Source: Gordonia sp. X0973 (GTDB lineage: Bacteria > Actinomycetota > Actinomycetes > Mycobacteriales > Mycobacteriaceae). Taken from it: 64,000 bases of DNA. The translations under genes were made by a program, and so were the position numbers. The notes beneath the pieces were generated by a model. The model was not told the DNA's origin, did not search any database, and saw only the letters and a program-made list of their open reading frames with translations. Positions within the stretch are counted from its first letter, which is position 1. Each line of letters starts with the position of its first letter. Shown one piece after another: positions 55,151 to 63,328 of this stretch. The stretch spans positions 2,232,001 to 2,296,000 of the forward strand of contig NZ_CP054691.1 in NCBI RefSeq assembly GCF_013348785.1, written 5' to 3'.

Positions 55151-56800
55151 ATGACCGCGGACAGTGCGTCCACCACCTACATCACCGGGCGAATCGTCCG
55201 GACCGACCTCGACGCCGACGACCCGAACGCCTCGGCCGAGGCGATGATCGTCGAGAACGGGTTGATCACCGCGATCGGATCGAAGGCCGACGTCGACAAG
55301 CCCGCGGGCGCGCAGGTCGTCGACGTCGCCGACGGCTGGGTGCTCCCCGGCCTGATCGAGCCGCACGGGCATCCGAGTCTCGCCGCCTTCCAGCTCTGCT
55401 ACGCCGTGGTCGACATCCGCCCTGTCACCCTGTTCACCGCCGACGACGTGTGGGCGGCGATCAAGAAACAGATCGCCGCCAAGAGCGATCCGAAGGCGGA
55501 CGACCGGTGGGTGTTCGCCAACGGCTGGGACCCGCTGCTGCAGAAGGGCCTCACGTCGCCGACGATCGACGAACTGGACCGCGTCTGCCCGGATATTCCG
55601 CTGCTCATCGTCCACAACTCGGGGCATTCGCTGTACTTCAACAGCGCGGCGGCCGCCTTCGCGAAGATCACCAAGGACACCCCCGATCCGGCCGGCGCCT
55701 CCTTCGGCCGCGACGCGAAGGGCGAGCTGACCGGCGTCGCGTTCGAGGCGGGAGCGGTCGAGTTGATCGCCATGCCCTTCCTGGCGACCCTGCAGCCGAA
55801 GATGCCGCAGATCATGGGCGACTACCTGAACGGCTTGCGCAAGGTCGGCATCACCACCGTCGGCGATCTGAGTTGGCAGCAGAACCTGAACCCCCTGATC
55901 ACCGGCCTGCAGCAGGCCGCGGACGGGACATTGCCGGTGCGTCTGCGCACCTATGAGATGTCACGGCCGGGTGCCACCGCGACGGTTCCGCTCAGCAACG
56001 GCGACGACTGGTTCCGCCAGGTCGGCGTGAAGATCTGGTGCGACGGCTCGCCGTGGATCGGCAATATCGCCACCTCCTTCCCCTATCTGACGAACGAGGC
56101 GACCAAGGCGATCGGCCTGGAGCCCGGCCACATCGGGAAGGCGAACTACACGACCCAGCAGCTGATCGACATCGGGTCGCAGTACGCGGTCGACGGCTGG
56201 CAACTGGCCTGCCATTCGCATGGCGATGTCGCGGTCGACAGCACCCTGGACGCCTTCGCGGCGATCATCGACAAGTTCGCCCTCGCCGACCACCGGTTCC
56301 GCATCGAGCACTGCGGCCTGATGACCCCGGAACAGTTCAACCGCGCCCACTCCCTGGGCGTCACCACCAGCCTCTTCGTCGACCACATCACCTATTGGGG
56401 CGACGTCATCGTCGACGACCTGTTCGGCGCGGACCACGGCGGCGGATGGGCCGACGCGGGGGCCGCGTCGGATGCGGGGATCGCCGTCACCTTCCACAAC
56501 GACGGCACCGTCACGCCGTGCGAGCCGCTGCGCAACATGGCCGTCGCCCAGACGCGCACCTCGCGGACCGGGCGCCACCTGGACGGCGGCAAGGCGGTCA
56601 CCCGCGACATCGCGCTGCGCGCGCACACCTCGAACGCGGCCTGGCAGCTGCACAGCGAGAACCAGGTCGGCATCCTCAAACCCGGTAACCACGCCGACCT
56701 CACGGTGATCGACCGCGATCCGCGCACCGCCGCGCCGGAGGACCTCGCCACCGCGACGGTCCTCGCGACCGCACACGACGGCGTGCTCAGCGCGGTATAG
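55151..56800 (+). CDS. Amidohydrolase family 3 (YtcJ-like), copy 2
   Basis: A 549-residue paralogue of the 52690 gene, with the same metal motifs (LIEPHGHPSLAAF, WQLACHSHGDVAVD, IEHCGLMTPEQF, FHNDGTVTPCEP). Differences cluster near residues 190-290, the region expected to line the substrate pocket, which suggests diverged specificity. ATG at 55151 behind GAGG, with TATAGG upstream (55108-55113). It is divergent from the racemase-like gene and followed by a large hairpin. Confidence 0.86.
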   Translation: MTADSASTTYITGRIVRTDLDADDPNASAEAMIVENGLITAIGSKADVDKPAGAQVVDVADGWVLPGLIEPHGHPSLAAFQLCYAVVDIRPVTLFTADDVWAAIKKQIAAKSDPKADDRWVFANGWDPLLQKGLTSPTIDELDRVCPDIPLLIVHNSGHSLYFNSAAAAFAKITKDTPDPAGASFGRDAKGELTGVAFEAGAVELIAMPFLATLQPKMPQIMGDYLNGLRKVGITTVGDLSWQQNLNPLITGLQQAADGTLPVRLRTYEMSRPGATATVPLSNGDDWFRQVGVKIWCDGSPWIGNIATSFPYLTNEATKAIGLEPGHIGKANYTTQQLIDIGSQYAVDGWQLACHSHGDVAVDSTLDAFAAIIDKFALADHRFRIEHCGLMTPEQFNRAHSLGVTTSLFVDHITYWGDVIVDDLFGADHGGGWADAGAASDAGIAVTFHNDGTVTPCEPLRNMAVAQTRTSRTGRHLDGGKAVTRDIALRAHTSNAAWQLHSENQVGILKPGNHADLTVIDRDPRTAAPEDLATATVLATAHDGVLSAV

Positions 56801-56812
56801 CGGGCGAGCATC

Positions 56813-56872
56813 CGCTACCGAATCTCACAACTTCTACCGTTGCTTCGGTAGAAGTTGTGAGATTCGGTAGCG
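56813..56872. repeat. Perfect 27-bp inverted repeat with nested CTACCG motifs
   Basis: Arms 56813-56839 and 56846-56872 are exact complements around a 6-nt loop. Each arm itself begins and ends with CTACCG (or CGGTAG), giving four copies. It lies 12 bp after the amidohydrolase stop and 20 bp before the next start. There is no T-run. Confidence 0.8.
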
Positions 56873-56892
56873 AAAGCGGCACCATCAAAGGC

Positions 56893-57288
56893 ATGAGACC
56901 TCTTCTCCCCCTTGCCGCGGCCGTGGCGATCTCCGCTTTTGTCGCGCCGACCGCCCACGCCGTCCCGTCCGTCGGTCCGAATGTCGCCCCGCAGAGCGCC
57001 TTCGGCAAGCGCGGCACCGGGTGTACCTACAACATCTCGGTGCTGGTCACCGACCGCCGCGCACCGGTTCAACTCCTGATCGTCGACGACCACCGGCACG
57101 TCGTCGACCGTCTCAAGACGACCGACGAACAGCGCGACGACGAGAAGCGCGTCGTCGAGGGCTGGTGGACTCCCCGCCGCACCGGGATGATGAGGGCGGT
57201 CGCGGTCCAGAACGGCGTCCGCCGGGCGGGCAAGCCGTTCTCCGTGGGTCCCGGGCTCAACGGCGGGTCGTTCTGCGGCGGCGTCTGA
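56893..57288 (+). CDS. Small secreted protein
   Basis: A 131-residue secreted protein: signal peptide (RPLLPLAAAVAISAFVAPTA, cleavage near AHA), then a beta-rich domain with CTYNISVLVTDRRAPVQLLI and a C-terminal GSFCGGV; the two Cys probably pair. I do not recognise the family; similar small exported proteins with one disulfide are common in actinobacteria. It starts 20 bp after the hairpin, whose right arm lies in its 5' untranslated region and could affect expression. Confidence 0.65.
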   Translation: MRPLLPLAAAVAISAFVAPTAHAVPSVGPNVAPQSAFGKRGTGCTYNISVLVTDRRAPVQLLIVDDHRHVVDRLKTTDEQRDDEKRVVEGWWTPRRTGMMRAVAVQNGVRRAGKPFSVGPGLNGGSFCGGV

Positions 57289-57359
57289 AGCGCCGGGACA
57301 TTCGTCCCGACCTGGCCATCCGCCAGCCCCACTAACTGACAACGGTCGTATCCAGACAC

Positions 57360-57365
57360 TATCCT
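57360..57365 (+). promoter_or_regulatory. -10 element of a probable leaderless promoter (MpaB-family gene)
   Basis: TATCCT, 6 nt before the ATG at 57372. Confidence 0.5.
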
Positions 57366-57371
57366 CGGGTC

Positions 57372-58154
57372 ATGCCTGCACCCGCGGCCCACCGACCCGA
57401 AGCCCCACCCCGGCGGCGCGTCGACATGCCGCTGGTCTACCGCTACCTCGGCGACCGGCGCTTCGCGTACACCCTGCCCCGCGCGCTCTCGCTGCAGATC
57501 CTCGATCCCGGCGACGCGGCCAGCCTCGTCCAGCACGTACACGGCGGCCTGTGGGCGCACAAGAGCCGGGCCGTCGGCGAGATGGTGTACATCGCCTACA
57601 GCAACCGCGATCTCACCGCGGTGATGCGCACCGCCCACTCACACGTCAAGGGCACCGACAGCAACGGCGAGCGCTACCACTCGCTGAACCCGGAACTGTT
57701 CTTCTTCCAGCACGCGACGTATGTCGACACCCTCTTCACGTCGCTCGACGTCTTCCACGGCGGGATCGGACCCGACGAGAAGGACCAGCTCTACCGCGAA
57801 TGCTGCCGCTGGTACGCCAAGTACGACATCTCCGATCGCGCCCAACCGGCGACCTACGCCGAGTTCGTCGAATACTTCGACGACTACTGCCGGACCCACC
57901 TGCAGATGACCCCGGACGCGGCTCGGCTGCGCGAGGAGACGCTGCATCCGCCGACCTGGTATCCGCACAGCGTTCCGCATGCCGCGATCCGGGCGATGCT
58001 GCACCCGCGCGCCGCCGAGTTGCTCGACGTCGATGTGACCGCGGCCGACCGCGCGGCCCTGCGTGCCTACGCCGCGTCGACGAATCTCCGCATGGCGATC
58101 ACCCCGCGCAAGTTCCGTCTCATGTCCTCGGCACGGCACGACCCCGACGCCTGA
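57372..58154 (+). CDS. Oxygenase MpaB family protein (DUF2236)
   Basis: A 260-residue protein of the DUF2236/MpaB family, to which latex-clearing protein also belongs. AVGEMVYIAYSNRDLTAVMR, SLNPELFFFQHATYVDTLFT and the tail (HPPTWYPHSVPHAAIR) fit the standard short form; no signal peptide. The role of these short members is unclear; they are presumed heme-binding oxygenases. It sits 0.85 kb before lcp, so two members of one superfamily are neighbours. Its 3' end overlaps the converging DJ-1/PfpI gene by 35 bp. Start fixed by leaderless-type promoter. Confidence 0.8.
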   Translation: MPAPAAHRPEAPPRRRVDMPLVYRYLGDRRFAYTLPRALSLQILDPGDAASLVQHVHGGLWAHKSRAVGEMVYIAYSNRDLTAVMRTAHSHVKGTDSNGERYHSLNPELFFFQHATYVDTLFTSLDVFHGGIGPDEKDQLYRECCRWYAKYDISDRAQPATYAEFVEYFDDYCRTHLQMTPDAARLREETLHPPTWYPHSVPHAAIRAMLHPRAAELLDVDVTAADRAALRAYAASTNLRMAITPRKFRLMSSARHDPDA

Positions 58155-58860
58155 CGCGCCGCGACCGCCCGATCGCCTGATCCCACAACAGGCCCACCCC
58201 CGCCGCGACCTGCTTCGGATTGGCGCCCTCCTTGGTCAGCAGCAGATTCGCCGCCGTCGCCGTCGATTTCGACGCCTTCTGAATACTGCCGGAGTCGAAC
58301 GGCGGCCGCGGGTCGTACTCGATGGCGAGTTGGATCGCCTTCGCACGCTTCTCCGACCCGATCTGCCCCGCCAGCCACAGCGCCAGATCGATTCCGGCGG
58401 ACACCCCGGCACCCGTGACGACGCCGTCGTGGACGACCCGCTCGTCCGCGACCGGGATCGCGCCGAATCCCCGCAGCAGCGGCACCGTCTGCCAGTGCGA
58501 GGTCGCGCGGCGGTCCCGGAGCAGCCCCGCCGCGCCGAGGATCACCGATCCCGCGCAGACCGACGCCGTCCAGCTCGCCGTCGCGCTCGCGTTCTGCAGC
58601 CACTCCACCAAGGTTCGATCACGGGCCCGGACCAGCACCGAGGCACTGCCGCCCGGCACCAGGATCACGTCCGGCGCAGGCGTTTCGGCGAGAGTGTGGG
58701 TGGCGGCGAGGATCAGCGCACCGGAGTCGGCGGTCACCGGACCCGTCTCGTGCCAGACGAATCGGATGTCCGCGCCGGGCAGCCGGGACAGCACCTCGTA
58801 CGGCCCGACCACGTCGAGGGCGGTGAATCCCGGATAGATGACCAACGCGATCTGCGTCAT
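58120..58860 (-). CDS. DJ-1/PfpI-family protein (isonitrile-hydratase-like)
   Basis: A 246-residue glutamine-amidotransferase-like protein of the DJ-1/PfpI superfamily. IALVIYPGFTALDVVGPYEV opens the fold, PDVILVPGG follows, and the nucleophile Cys is in TASVCAGSVILGAAGLL with the RATSHW segment after it. Related enzymes hydrate isonitriles or act as transcription-regulator cores; here there is no AraC domain. Start ATG at 58860; it is divergent from lcp and shares its 142-bp control region. Confidence 0.85.
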   Translation of the reverse strand: MTQIALVIYPGFTALDVVGPYEVLSRLPGADIRFVWHETGPVTADSGALILAATHTLAETPAPDVILVPGGSASVLVRARDRTLVEWLQNASATASWTASVCAGSVILGAAGLLRDRRATSHWQTVPLLRGFGAIPVADERVVHDGVVTGAGVSAGIDLALWLAGQIGSEKRAKAIQLAIEYDPRPPFDSGSIQKASKSTATAANLLLTKEGANPKQVAAGVGLLWDQAIGRSRRVRRRGRAVPRT

Positions 58861-58952
58861 CGTTCCCCTTACCTTCGCCCCCGGCGCCGGCCGGCCGGAG
58901 GGCAATTTCGCGATTTCGACCCGACCCGGCGTTCATCGTGCTGTCATGGTCG

Positions 58953-58983
58953 AGAGATACAAACTAACAGTATATGTATCTCT
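58953..58983. promoter_or_regulatory. Palindromic operator candidate in the lcp promoter
   Basis: 9-bp arms AGAGATACA and TGTATCTCT separated by 13 bp, in AT-rich sequence 20 bp before the lcp ATG. TetR regulators use sites of this size, and a TetR gene lies at the end of the operon (63488). TATATG within it may be the -10 box. Confidence 0.55.
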
Positions 58984-59002
58984 GTTCCAGAGGGGATCGT
59001 CG

Positions 59003-60229
59003 ATGGTAGACCGCGAGATCAGTAGAAGAGACGCGTTGAAGGTCGGCGGGGTCGCCGCCGGGGCCGTCGGCGCCTTGGCGCTCGGCACTCCGGCCAGGGC
59101 CAAGCCCTGGTCGTGGTCACCGCGGGGGTCGGTGGCCGGCCACGGCGCCGGCGCGGACCCGCGGACCGTCTGGGACCCCGAGGCCGATCCGGTACTCGCC
59201 GACGTGCTGGAGCATCACAACGTCAATCGGATCAACGCCGAACTGAGGACGTGGACGCGGAACGGGCAGCCGGTTCCCAAGGGGCTGCCCGGCGAGCTGC
59301 GCGACTTCATCGAGTACGCGCGACAACTGCCGGCATGGACCGACCACGCGAAATTGGCCGCGGGATTCGAGTACAACAAGAAGCACGGGACGATCATCTC
59401 CGCGCTCTACGCCTTCGCCAGCGGGATGATGGCGACCGTCATCCCGAACGAGGCGCGAGCGGTCTACTACTCGAAGGGCGGACAGTTCTTCAAGGACCGG
59501 ATCGCCAAGACCGCCAAACTCGGCTACGACATCGGCACCCCGACCGCCTACCAGCCCGACGGCCAGATGATCGTGACCTGTGTGAAGACACGGATGATCC
59601 ACTCCGCCGTCCGGCACCTGCTCCCCCAGTCGCCGCATTGGCCCAAGGAGCACATCCCGATCAGCCAGGACGACCTGATGGTGACGTGGCACAGCCTCCC
59701 GACGACGATCATGCAGAAGCTGACCGAATGGCGGATCCCCACCCCGCATGACGAATCGATGGGCTACCTGCACGGCTGGCAGGTGTGCGGGCACCTGTTG
59801 GGGATACGCGACGAGTACATCCCGGCCACGTGGGGCCAGGCGAATGCCCAGGCCAAGCAGGTGCTGAAACCGATCCTGGCGCCCACCCGCGAGGGACGGG
59901 CACTGGCCCAAGACCTCCTCTCCCTCGGCGAGCAACTCGATCTGACGCTGTTGAGCAAGCCGATCCTGGGCGCCTTCACCCGCTTCATCCTCGGCGACCG
60001 GATCGCCGACTGGATCCGGGTGCCGCGCGAACCGGTGTGGAGCCCGCTCCTGGAGGTCAGCTGGGCACCGTTCGTCGCGGTTCGCTCCGGGGTCCTCGGC
60101 GTCGCGCCACCGATGGACAACGCCTATTGGATGTTCGACGAATTCCTGCGCCAATTCGTCCTCTGGTACATGGCCGAGTTGCACATGCCCATCAGCATCG
60201 AGATCCCGCAACACAACCGGCATTTCTGA
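59003..60229 (+). CDS. lcp: Latex-clearing protein (rubber oxygenase) with Tat signal
   Basis: A 408-residue protein matching Lcp of Streptomyces K30 and Gordonia. Lcp is a b-type-heme dioxygenase that cleaves cis-1,4-polyisoprene outside the cell into aldehyde/ketone oligomers. The N terminus is a Tat signal (ISRRDALKVGGVAAGAVGAL). Essential residues sit where expected with an offset of two: Arg166, Lys169, Thr170 (DRIAKTAKLGYDIG), heme ligand His200 and Arg204 (RMIHSAVRHLLPQSP). TWHSLPTTIMQKLTEW and ILGDRIADWIRVPREPVW are also conserved. The ATG at 59003 has AGAGGGG ahead. It heads the operon; a palindrome overlaps its promoter. Confidence 0.93.
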   Translation: MVDREISRRDALKVGGVAAGAVGALALGTPARAKPWSWSPRGSVAGHGAGADPRTVWDPEADPVLADVLEHHNVNRINAELRTWTRNGQPVPKGLPGELRDFIEYARQLPAWTDHAKLAAGFEYNKKHGTIISALYAFASGMMATVIPNEARAVYYSKGGQFFKDRIAKTAKLGYDIGTPTAYQPDGQMIVTCVKTRMIHSAVRHLLPQSPHWPKEHIPISQDDLMVTWHSLPTTIMQKLTEWRIPTPHDESMGYLHGWQVCGHLLGIRDEYIPATWGQANAQAKQVLKPILAPTREGRALAQDLLSLGEQLDLTLLSKPILGAFTRFILGDRIADWIRVPREPVWSPLLEVSWAPFVAVRSGVLGVAPPMDNAYWMFDEFLRQFVLWYMAELHMPISIEIPQHNRHF

Positions 60230-60246
60230 GAGCGAAGGGAGTCGGC

Positions 60247-60492
60247 GTGGCCCACCACGATTCGAACCTGTCGAGGATCCGACGTTGGTCCGCGATCGCC
60301 CTCGCCGCGGCGGGTGTCGGCGTCGCCGGGGTGTCGGCCGCACTGGCCGGTCAGCAGGCGGATGGCACCGACGCGGACACGCCCTATCCCGCGATGACCG
60401 CGGACCACCGCGCGCCCACCTGGCGGCCGGTCCCTCCGGTGGTCCCCGCCGCGAGGCACAGGCCGCCGCATTCGGACACCGAGGCGTCATGA
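60247..60492 (+). CDS. Small single-helix membrane protein
   Basis: An 81-residue protein: short N terminus (AHHDSNLSRIRR), one membrane helix (WSAIALAAAGVGVAGVSAAL), then a Pro/Ala/His-rich tail that should lie outside. The GTG has GAAGGGAG ahead. It follows lcp by 17 bp and overlaps apbE by 4 nt. Its place before apbE suggests it might be the acceptor of a flavin, but the usual (S/T)GA(T/S) attachment motif is absent. No known family. Confidence 0.7.
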   Translation: MAHHDSNLSRIRRWSAIALAAAGVGVAGVSAALAGQQADGTDADTPYPAMTADHRAPTWRPVPPVVPAARHRPPHSDTEAS

Positions 60493-61472
60493 CCTTCGCC
60501 GCGACCGCCGCCCCGCAATCCGCGTCATTCGCGGCACTCGGCACGACCGCGACCATCACCTGCACCGATCAGGTCGAGCTCGCCGCCGCCGTCGAGCACG
60601 CGCGGCGGCGATTGACCGAGTTGACCATGGTCGCGTCGCGGTTTCGCCCCGACTCCGAACTCGCGCAGATCAACGCGCGCAGCGCCCGGTGGGCCCACCG
60701 CTTCCGGCCCGGGGCACCGCTTCGGATCGAGGTCGGCGACGTACTCGCCGCATGTCTGGGTGCGGCCCTGCGCGCCGAACGCCTCACCCAGGGCCTCGTC
60801 TCGGCCCAACTGGGGGCAGACCTCGCCGCCTGCGGTTACGACGACGATCTCCAGGCCGTCTGGGAACGCGACACCGCGCCGCCGGCGCCGCGCGGCATCG
60901 GCCGTCGCGCCCCGGGCCCCTTGATGTTCGACCAATTCCGCGCACTGCTGATCCTGCCCGCCGGAATCGCCCTCGACCTCGGGGCCACCGCCAAGGCCTG
61001 GGCGGCCGACGTCATCGCCGCCGAACTCGCCACCCGGGGTACGGGCGGCTTCCTGGTGAATCTGGGCGGCGACGTCGCCGCGGCCGGACCCGCACCGGAA
61101 GACGGCTGGGTCATCGGCATCCGCGACTGGACCGGGAAGCTGGTGCAGTCGGTCCACTCGACCGGGCATGCGTTCGCGACCTCGTCGGTCATGGTGCGCA
61201 GGTGGCGCCACGACGGCGTCGAACAGCACCACATCCTCGATCCGCGCACCGGGCGTCCGGCCCGATCCCGCTGGGCCCAGGTCAGTTGCGCCGGGCCGGA
61301 CGCGGTCCAGGCCAATGCGGCCTCGACCGCGGCGATCATCCTCGACTCCCAGTCACCGCAGTGGTTGCGGGGCAACCATGTTCCGGCATGCCTCATCGAC
61401 CATCGCGGACGTCGGACCGTGACCCGCGGCTGGCCGTCGGAGACCGGTGACGCCGGCGGGGACCGTGGATAG
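60489..61472 (+). CDS. apbE: FAD:protein FMN transferase (ApbE family)
   Basis: A 327-residue ApbE-type enzyme, which attaches FMN from FAD to a Thr/Ser of a target protein, usually one working outside the membrane. Seen are SASFAALGTTATITC at the start, ASRFRPDSELAQIN, DLGATAKAWAADVIA and NLGGDVAAAGPAP, STGHAFATSSVMVRRW and HHILDPRTGRPA, the last holding the metal-binding Asp. No signal peptide is visible. Its presence implies a flavinylated partner nearby. Confidence 0.9.
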   Translation: MTFAATAAPQSASFAALGTTATITCTDQVELAAAVEHARRRLTELTMVASRFRPDSELAQINARSARWAHRFRPGAPLRIEVGDVLAACLGAALRAERLTQGLVSAQLGADLAACGYDDDLQAVWERDTAPPAPRGIGRRAPGPLMFDQFRALLILPAGIALDLGATAKAWAADVIAAELATRGTGGFLVNLGGDVAAAGPAPEDGWVIGIRDWTGKLVQSVHSTGHAFATSSVMVRRWRHDGVEQHHILDPRTGRPARSRWAQVSCAGPDAVQANAASTAAIILDSQSPQWLRGNHVPACLIDHRGRRTVTRGWPSETGDAGGDRG

Positions 61473-62034
61473 CCCCTGGTTGTGGCACATCTCCCGTGCC
61501 AGCGGAGTCGTCGGCCTCGTCGTGTTGACGTCGGTGTTCGCGATGGGGGCGGTCCTCGCCACCGATCGGCGGCTGCCCACGGCCGCGGCCGGGTGGGTGG
61601 CCGGTCTGCACCGCTACCTCTCACTCGGCGCGATCGTCCTCGTCACCGCGCATGTCTCGACCGCGGCCGTGGACACCTACGTCGATCTGGGGTGGTGGTC
61701 GGTGATCGTCCCGTTCACCTCCGGTTACGAGGGCGTCCGGGTGGGGATCGGCACCGTCGCCCTCGACCTGTTGGTCCTCGTGGCCGCGACATCCTGGCTG
61801 CGCCCCCGGCTGTCGCACCGGGTCTGGCACGTGGTGCATCGGGCCGCCTACATCCTGGCCGCGGCAGTGGCGGTCCACGCCCTCGCGATGGCGCGGACCG
61901 ATCAGCCGGCGCTCCTGGCGGTCGGCATCGTCTGCGCGATCACGATGTCGCTCGCCGCCGTGTGGCGGCTCCGGGGGTATCGCCGCGACCGGCGGTCGCA
62001 GGCGATGACGACCGCGTGGCGGGAGTGGCGATGA
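61447..62034 (+). CDS. Ferric-reductase-like membrane cytochrome
   Basis: A 195-residue membrane protein with five or six helices of the ferric-reductase-like transmembrane domain. HISRASGVVGLVVLTS opens it; His pairs that could hold b hemes are in HRYLSLGAIVLVTAHVSTAA and HRVWHVVHRAAYILAAAVAV followed by HAL. Such proteins pass electrons across the membrane. The start is ambiguous: GTG at 61447 (overlapping apbE by 26 bp) or GTG at 61465. The stop overlaps the next start by 4 nt. Confidence 0.85.
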   Translation: MTPAGTVDSPWLWHISRASGVVGLVVLTSVFAMGAVLATDRRLPTAAAGWVAGLHRYLSLGAIVLVTAHVSTAAVDTYVDLGWWSVIVPFTSGYEGVRVGIGTVALDLLVLVAATSWLRPRLSHRVWHVVHRAAYILAAAVAVHALAMARTDQPALLAVGIVCAITMSLAAVWRLRGYRRDRRSQAMTTAWREWR

Positions 62035-63074
62035 CCGCGATGGCAAGGCTGCTACTCAGCGCCGGACTGACCGGTCGCGGCGGCGCCGGATTCCCCACCG
62101 GCGTCAAGGTCGCGATGGCACAGAAGCACCGCGCCGACCTGATCGTCAACGCCTGCGACGGCGAGCCCGGGTCCCGCAAGGACGCCTGGGTGATCGCCCA
62201 CCGGCTGTCGCCGATGATGGGTGCCGCCCGCCAGCTGAGCGGCCGCGTCCGCATCGCGGCCCCGCACGGATCGGCCACCCTCGCTGCCGCGGAGCGCGCC
62301 GGTGTCGAGACGATCGGCGTGCCGCACCGCTACGTCTCCTCCGAGGAGTCGTCGCTGGCCAGTCTCGCCGCCGGCGGCCTCGCCCGACCGGTGACGCGGT
62401 TCTCCCCGTTGACCAGCGGTGTCGGCGGTCGGCGCCGGATCCCGCCCACGTTGGTCCTCAACGCCGAGACGGTGTGGCGGGCCGCCCAGATCATGGACCG
62501 CGGAGTGCGATGGTTCCGGTCCCACGGAACCGATGCGGAGCCCGGTCCGCACCTGGTCACCCTGGGCGCCGGGGTCGCCGCCCCCGGCGTCTACGAGGCC
62601 GAGGCGGGATCATCCGTCGACGACGTCGTCGGCCTCGGCGGCGGACCGGTCGGGCCGGTGCTGGCCGTGTGGTTGGGCGGGCTCGGCGGCGGGTTCCTCG
62701 GCGCCCACGAGACGCGGACGCCCTGGTCGCGCTCGGGTACGAGGGCATTCGGGTTCGGCCCGGGTGCTGGCGTGGTGAGCCTCGTCGACGCCCGACTCGA
62801 TCCCTGGGAACTGGTCGCCGACGCCCTCGGGTACGCGGCCGGCGAGACCTCTGGCCAATGCGGACCCTGCCGGTTCGGGGTGCCGGCGCTGCACCGCGAC
62901 ATCCTCGCCGCGCGGCGACATCCCGCCTGGGACTCCGACGACGGACTCGCCCGACGGTTGGACCTGCTGGCCGAGCGGGGAGCCTGCCGGTTCCCGGACG
63001 GGATCGCGGGCTTCGTCCGGTCGGCGCTGCGCGTCTTCGGCCCCGTCGACGGGCGGGTCCACCCGTGGCACTAA
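62031..63074 (+). CDS. NuoF-like NADH-dehydrogenase flavin/Fe-S subunit
   Basis: A 347-residue protein related to the 51-kDa subunit of complex I. GLTGRGGAGFPTGVKVAMAQ is the NADH/FMN motif and SGQCGPCRFG the start of the 4Fe-4S site, with a fourth Cys in ERGACRFPDG. Compared with NuoF (about 440 residues) it is short and lacks the N-terminal partner domain. It probably oxidises NAD(P)H and passes electrons to the ferredoxin encoded next. Overlaps the genes on both sides (4 and 10 nt). Confidence 0.85.
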   Translation: MTAMARLLLSAGLTGRGGAGFPTGVKVAMAQKHRADLIVNACDGEPGSRKDAWVIAHRLSPMMGAARQLSGRVRIAAPHGSATLAAAERAGVETIGVPHRYVSSEESSLASLAAGGLARPVTRFSPLTSGVGGRRRIPPTLVLNAETVWRAAQIMDRGVRWFRSHGTDAEPGPHLVTLGAGVAAPGVYEAEAGSSVDDVVGLGGGPVGPVLAVWLGGLGGGFLGAHETRTPWSRSGTRAFGFGPGAGVVSLVDARLDPWELVADALGYAAGETSGQCGPCRFGVPALHRDILAARRHPAWDSDDGLARRLDLLAERGACRFPDGIAGFVRSALRVFGPVDGRVHPWH

Positions 63075-63328
63075 TCCCCAGACTTCCCCGTATCCGCCCG
63101 GCCCGGCGTCGGTATCGCGTCGTGATCGACCGCACCGCGTGCACCGGCCGCACGGCGTGCGCCCATCTGCTCGCCGGTGCGATCGAGCGCGACGAATGGG
63201 GGTATCCCATCGTCGTCGATCCCCGGCCCGACCGGCGCGAAGCCGCCATCGCGGCGGCGCTATGCCCAGACGGCGCGCTTCACGTGTTGTCCGACGACGA
63301 TCACCACCAGACAAGGAGACCAAGGTGA
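63065..63328 (+). CDS. 3Fe-4S-type ferredoxin
   Basis: An 87-residue ferredoxin. Cysteines at CTGRTAC (C-x5-C) and ALCPDGAL give three cluster ligands, the pattern of actinobacterial 3Fe-4S ferredoxins. The basic N terminus (LIPRLPRIRPARRRYRVV) precedes the fold. It likely takes electrons from the NuoF-like protein. GTG at 63065, inside the end of that gene. Its stop overlaps the next start. Confidence 0.82.
   Translation: MALIPRLPRIRPARRRYRVVIDRTACTGRTACAHLLAGAIERDEWGYPIVVDPRPDRREAAIAAALCPDGALHVLSDDDHHQTRRPR

Noticed and set aside
55043..55627. N-terminal extension of the racemase-like gene
   Set aside because: It would lie antisense to the second amidohydrolase and has no racemase motifs; the ATG at 55042 begins the family sequence.
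56813..56872. Hairpin called as an intrinsic terminator
   Set aside because: No T-run, arms unusually long and nested; kept as a repeat until RNA ends are mapped.
60247..60492. One-helix protein as a flavinylated FMN-binding protein
   Set aside because: No (S/T)GA(T/S) motif and too short for an FMN-binding domain.
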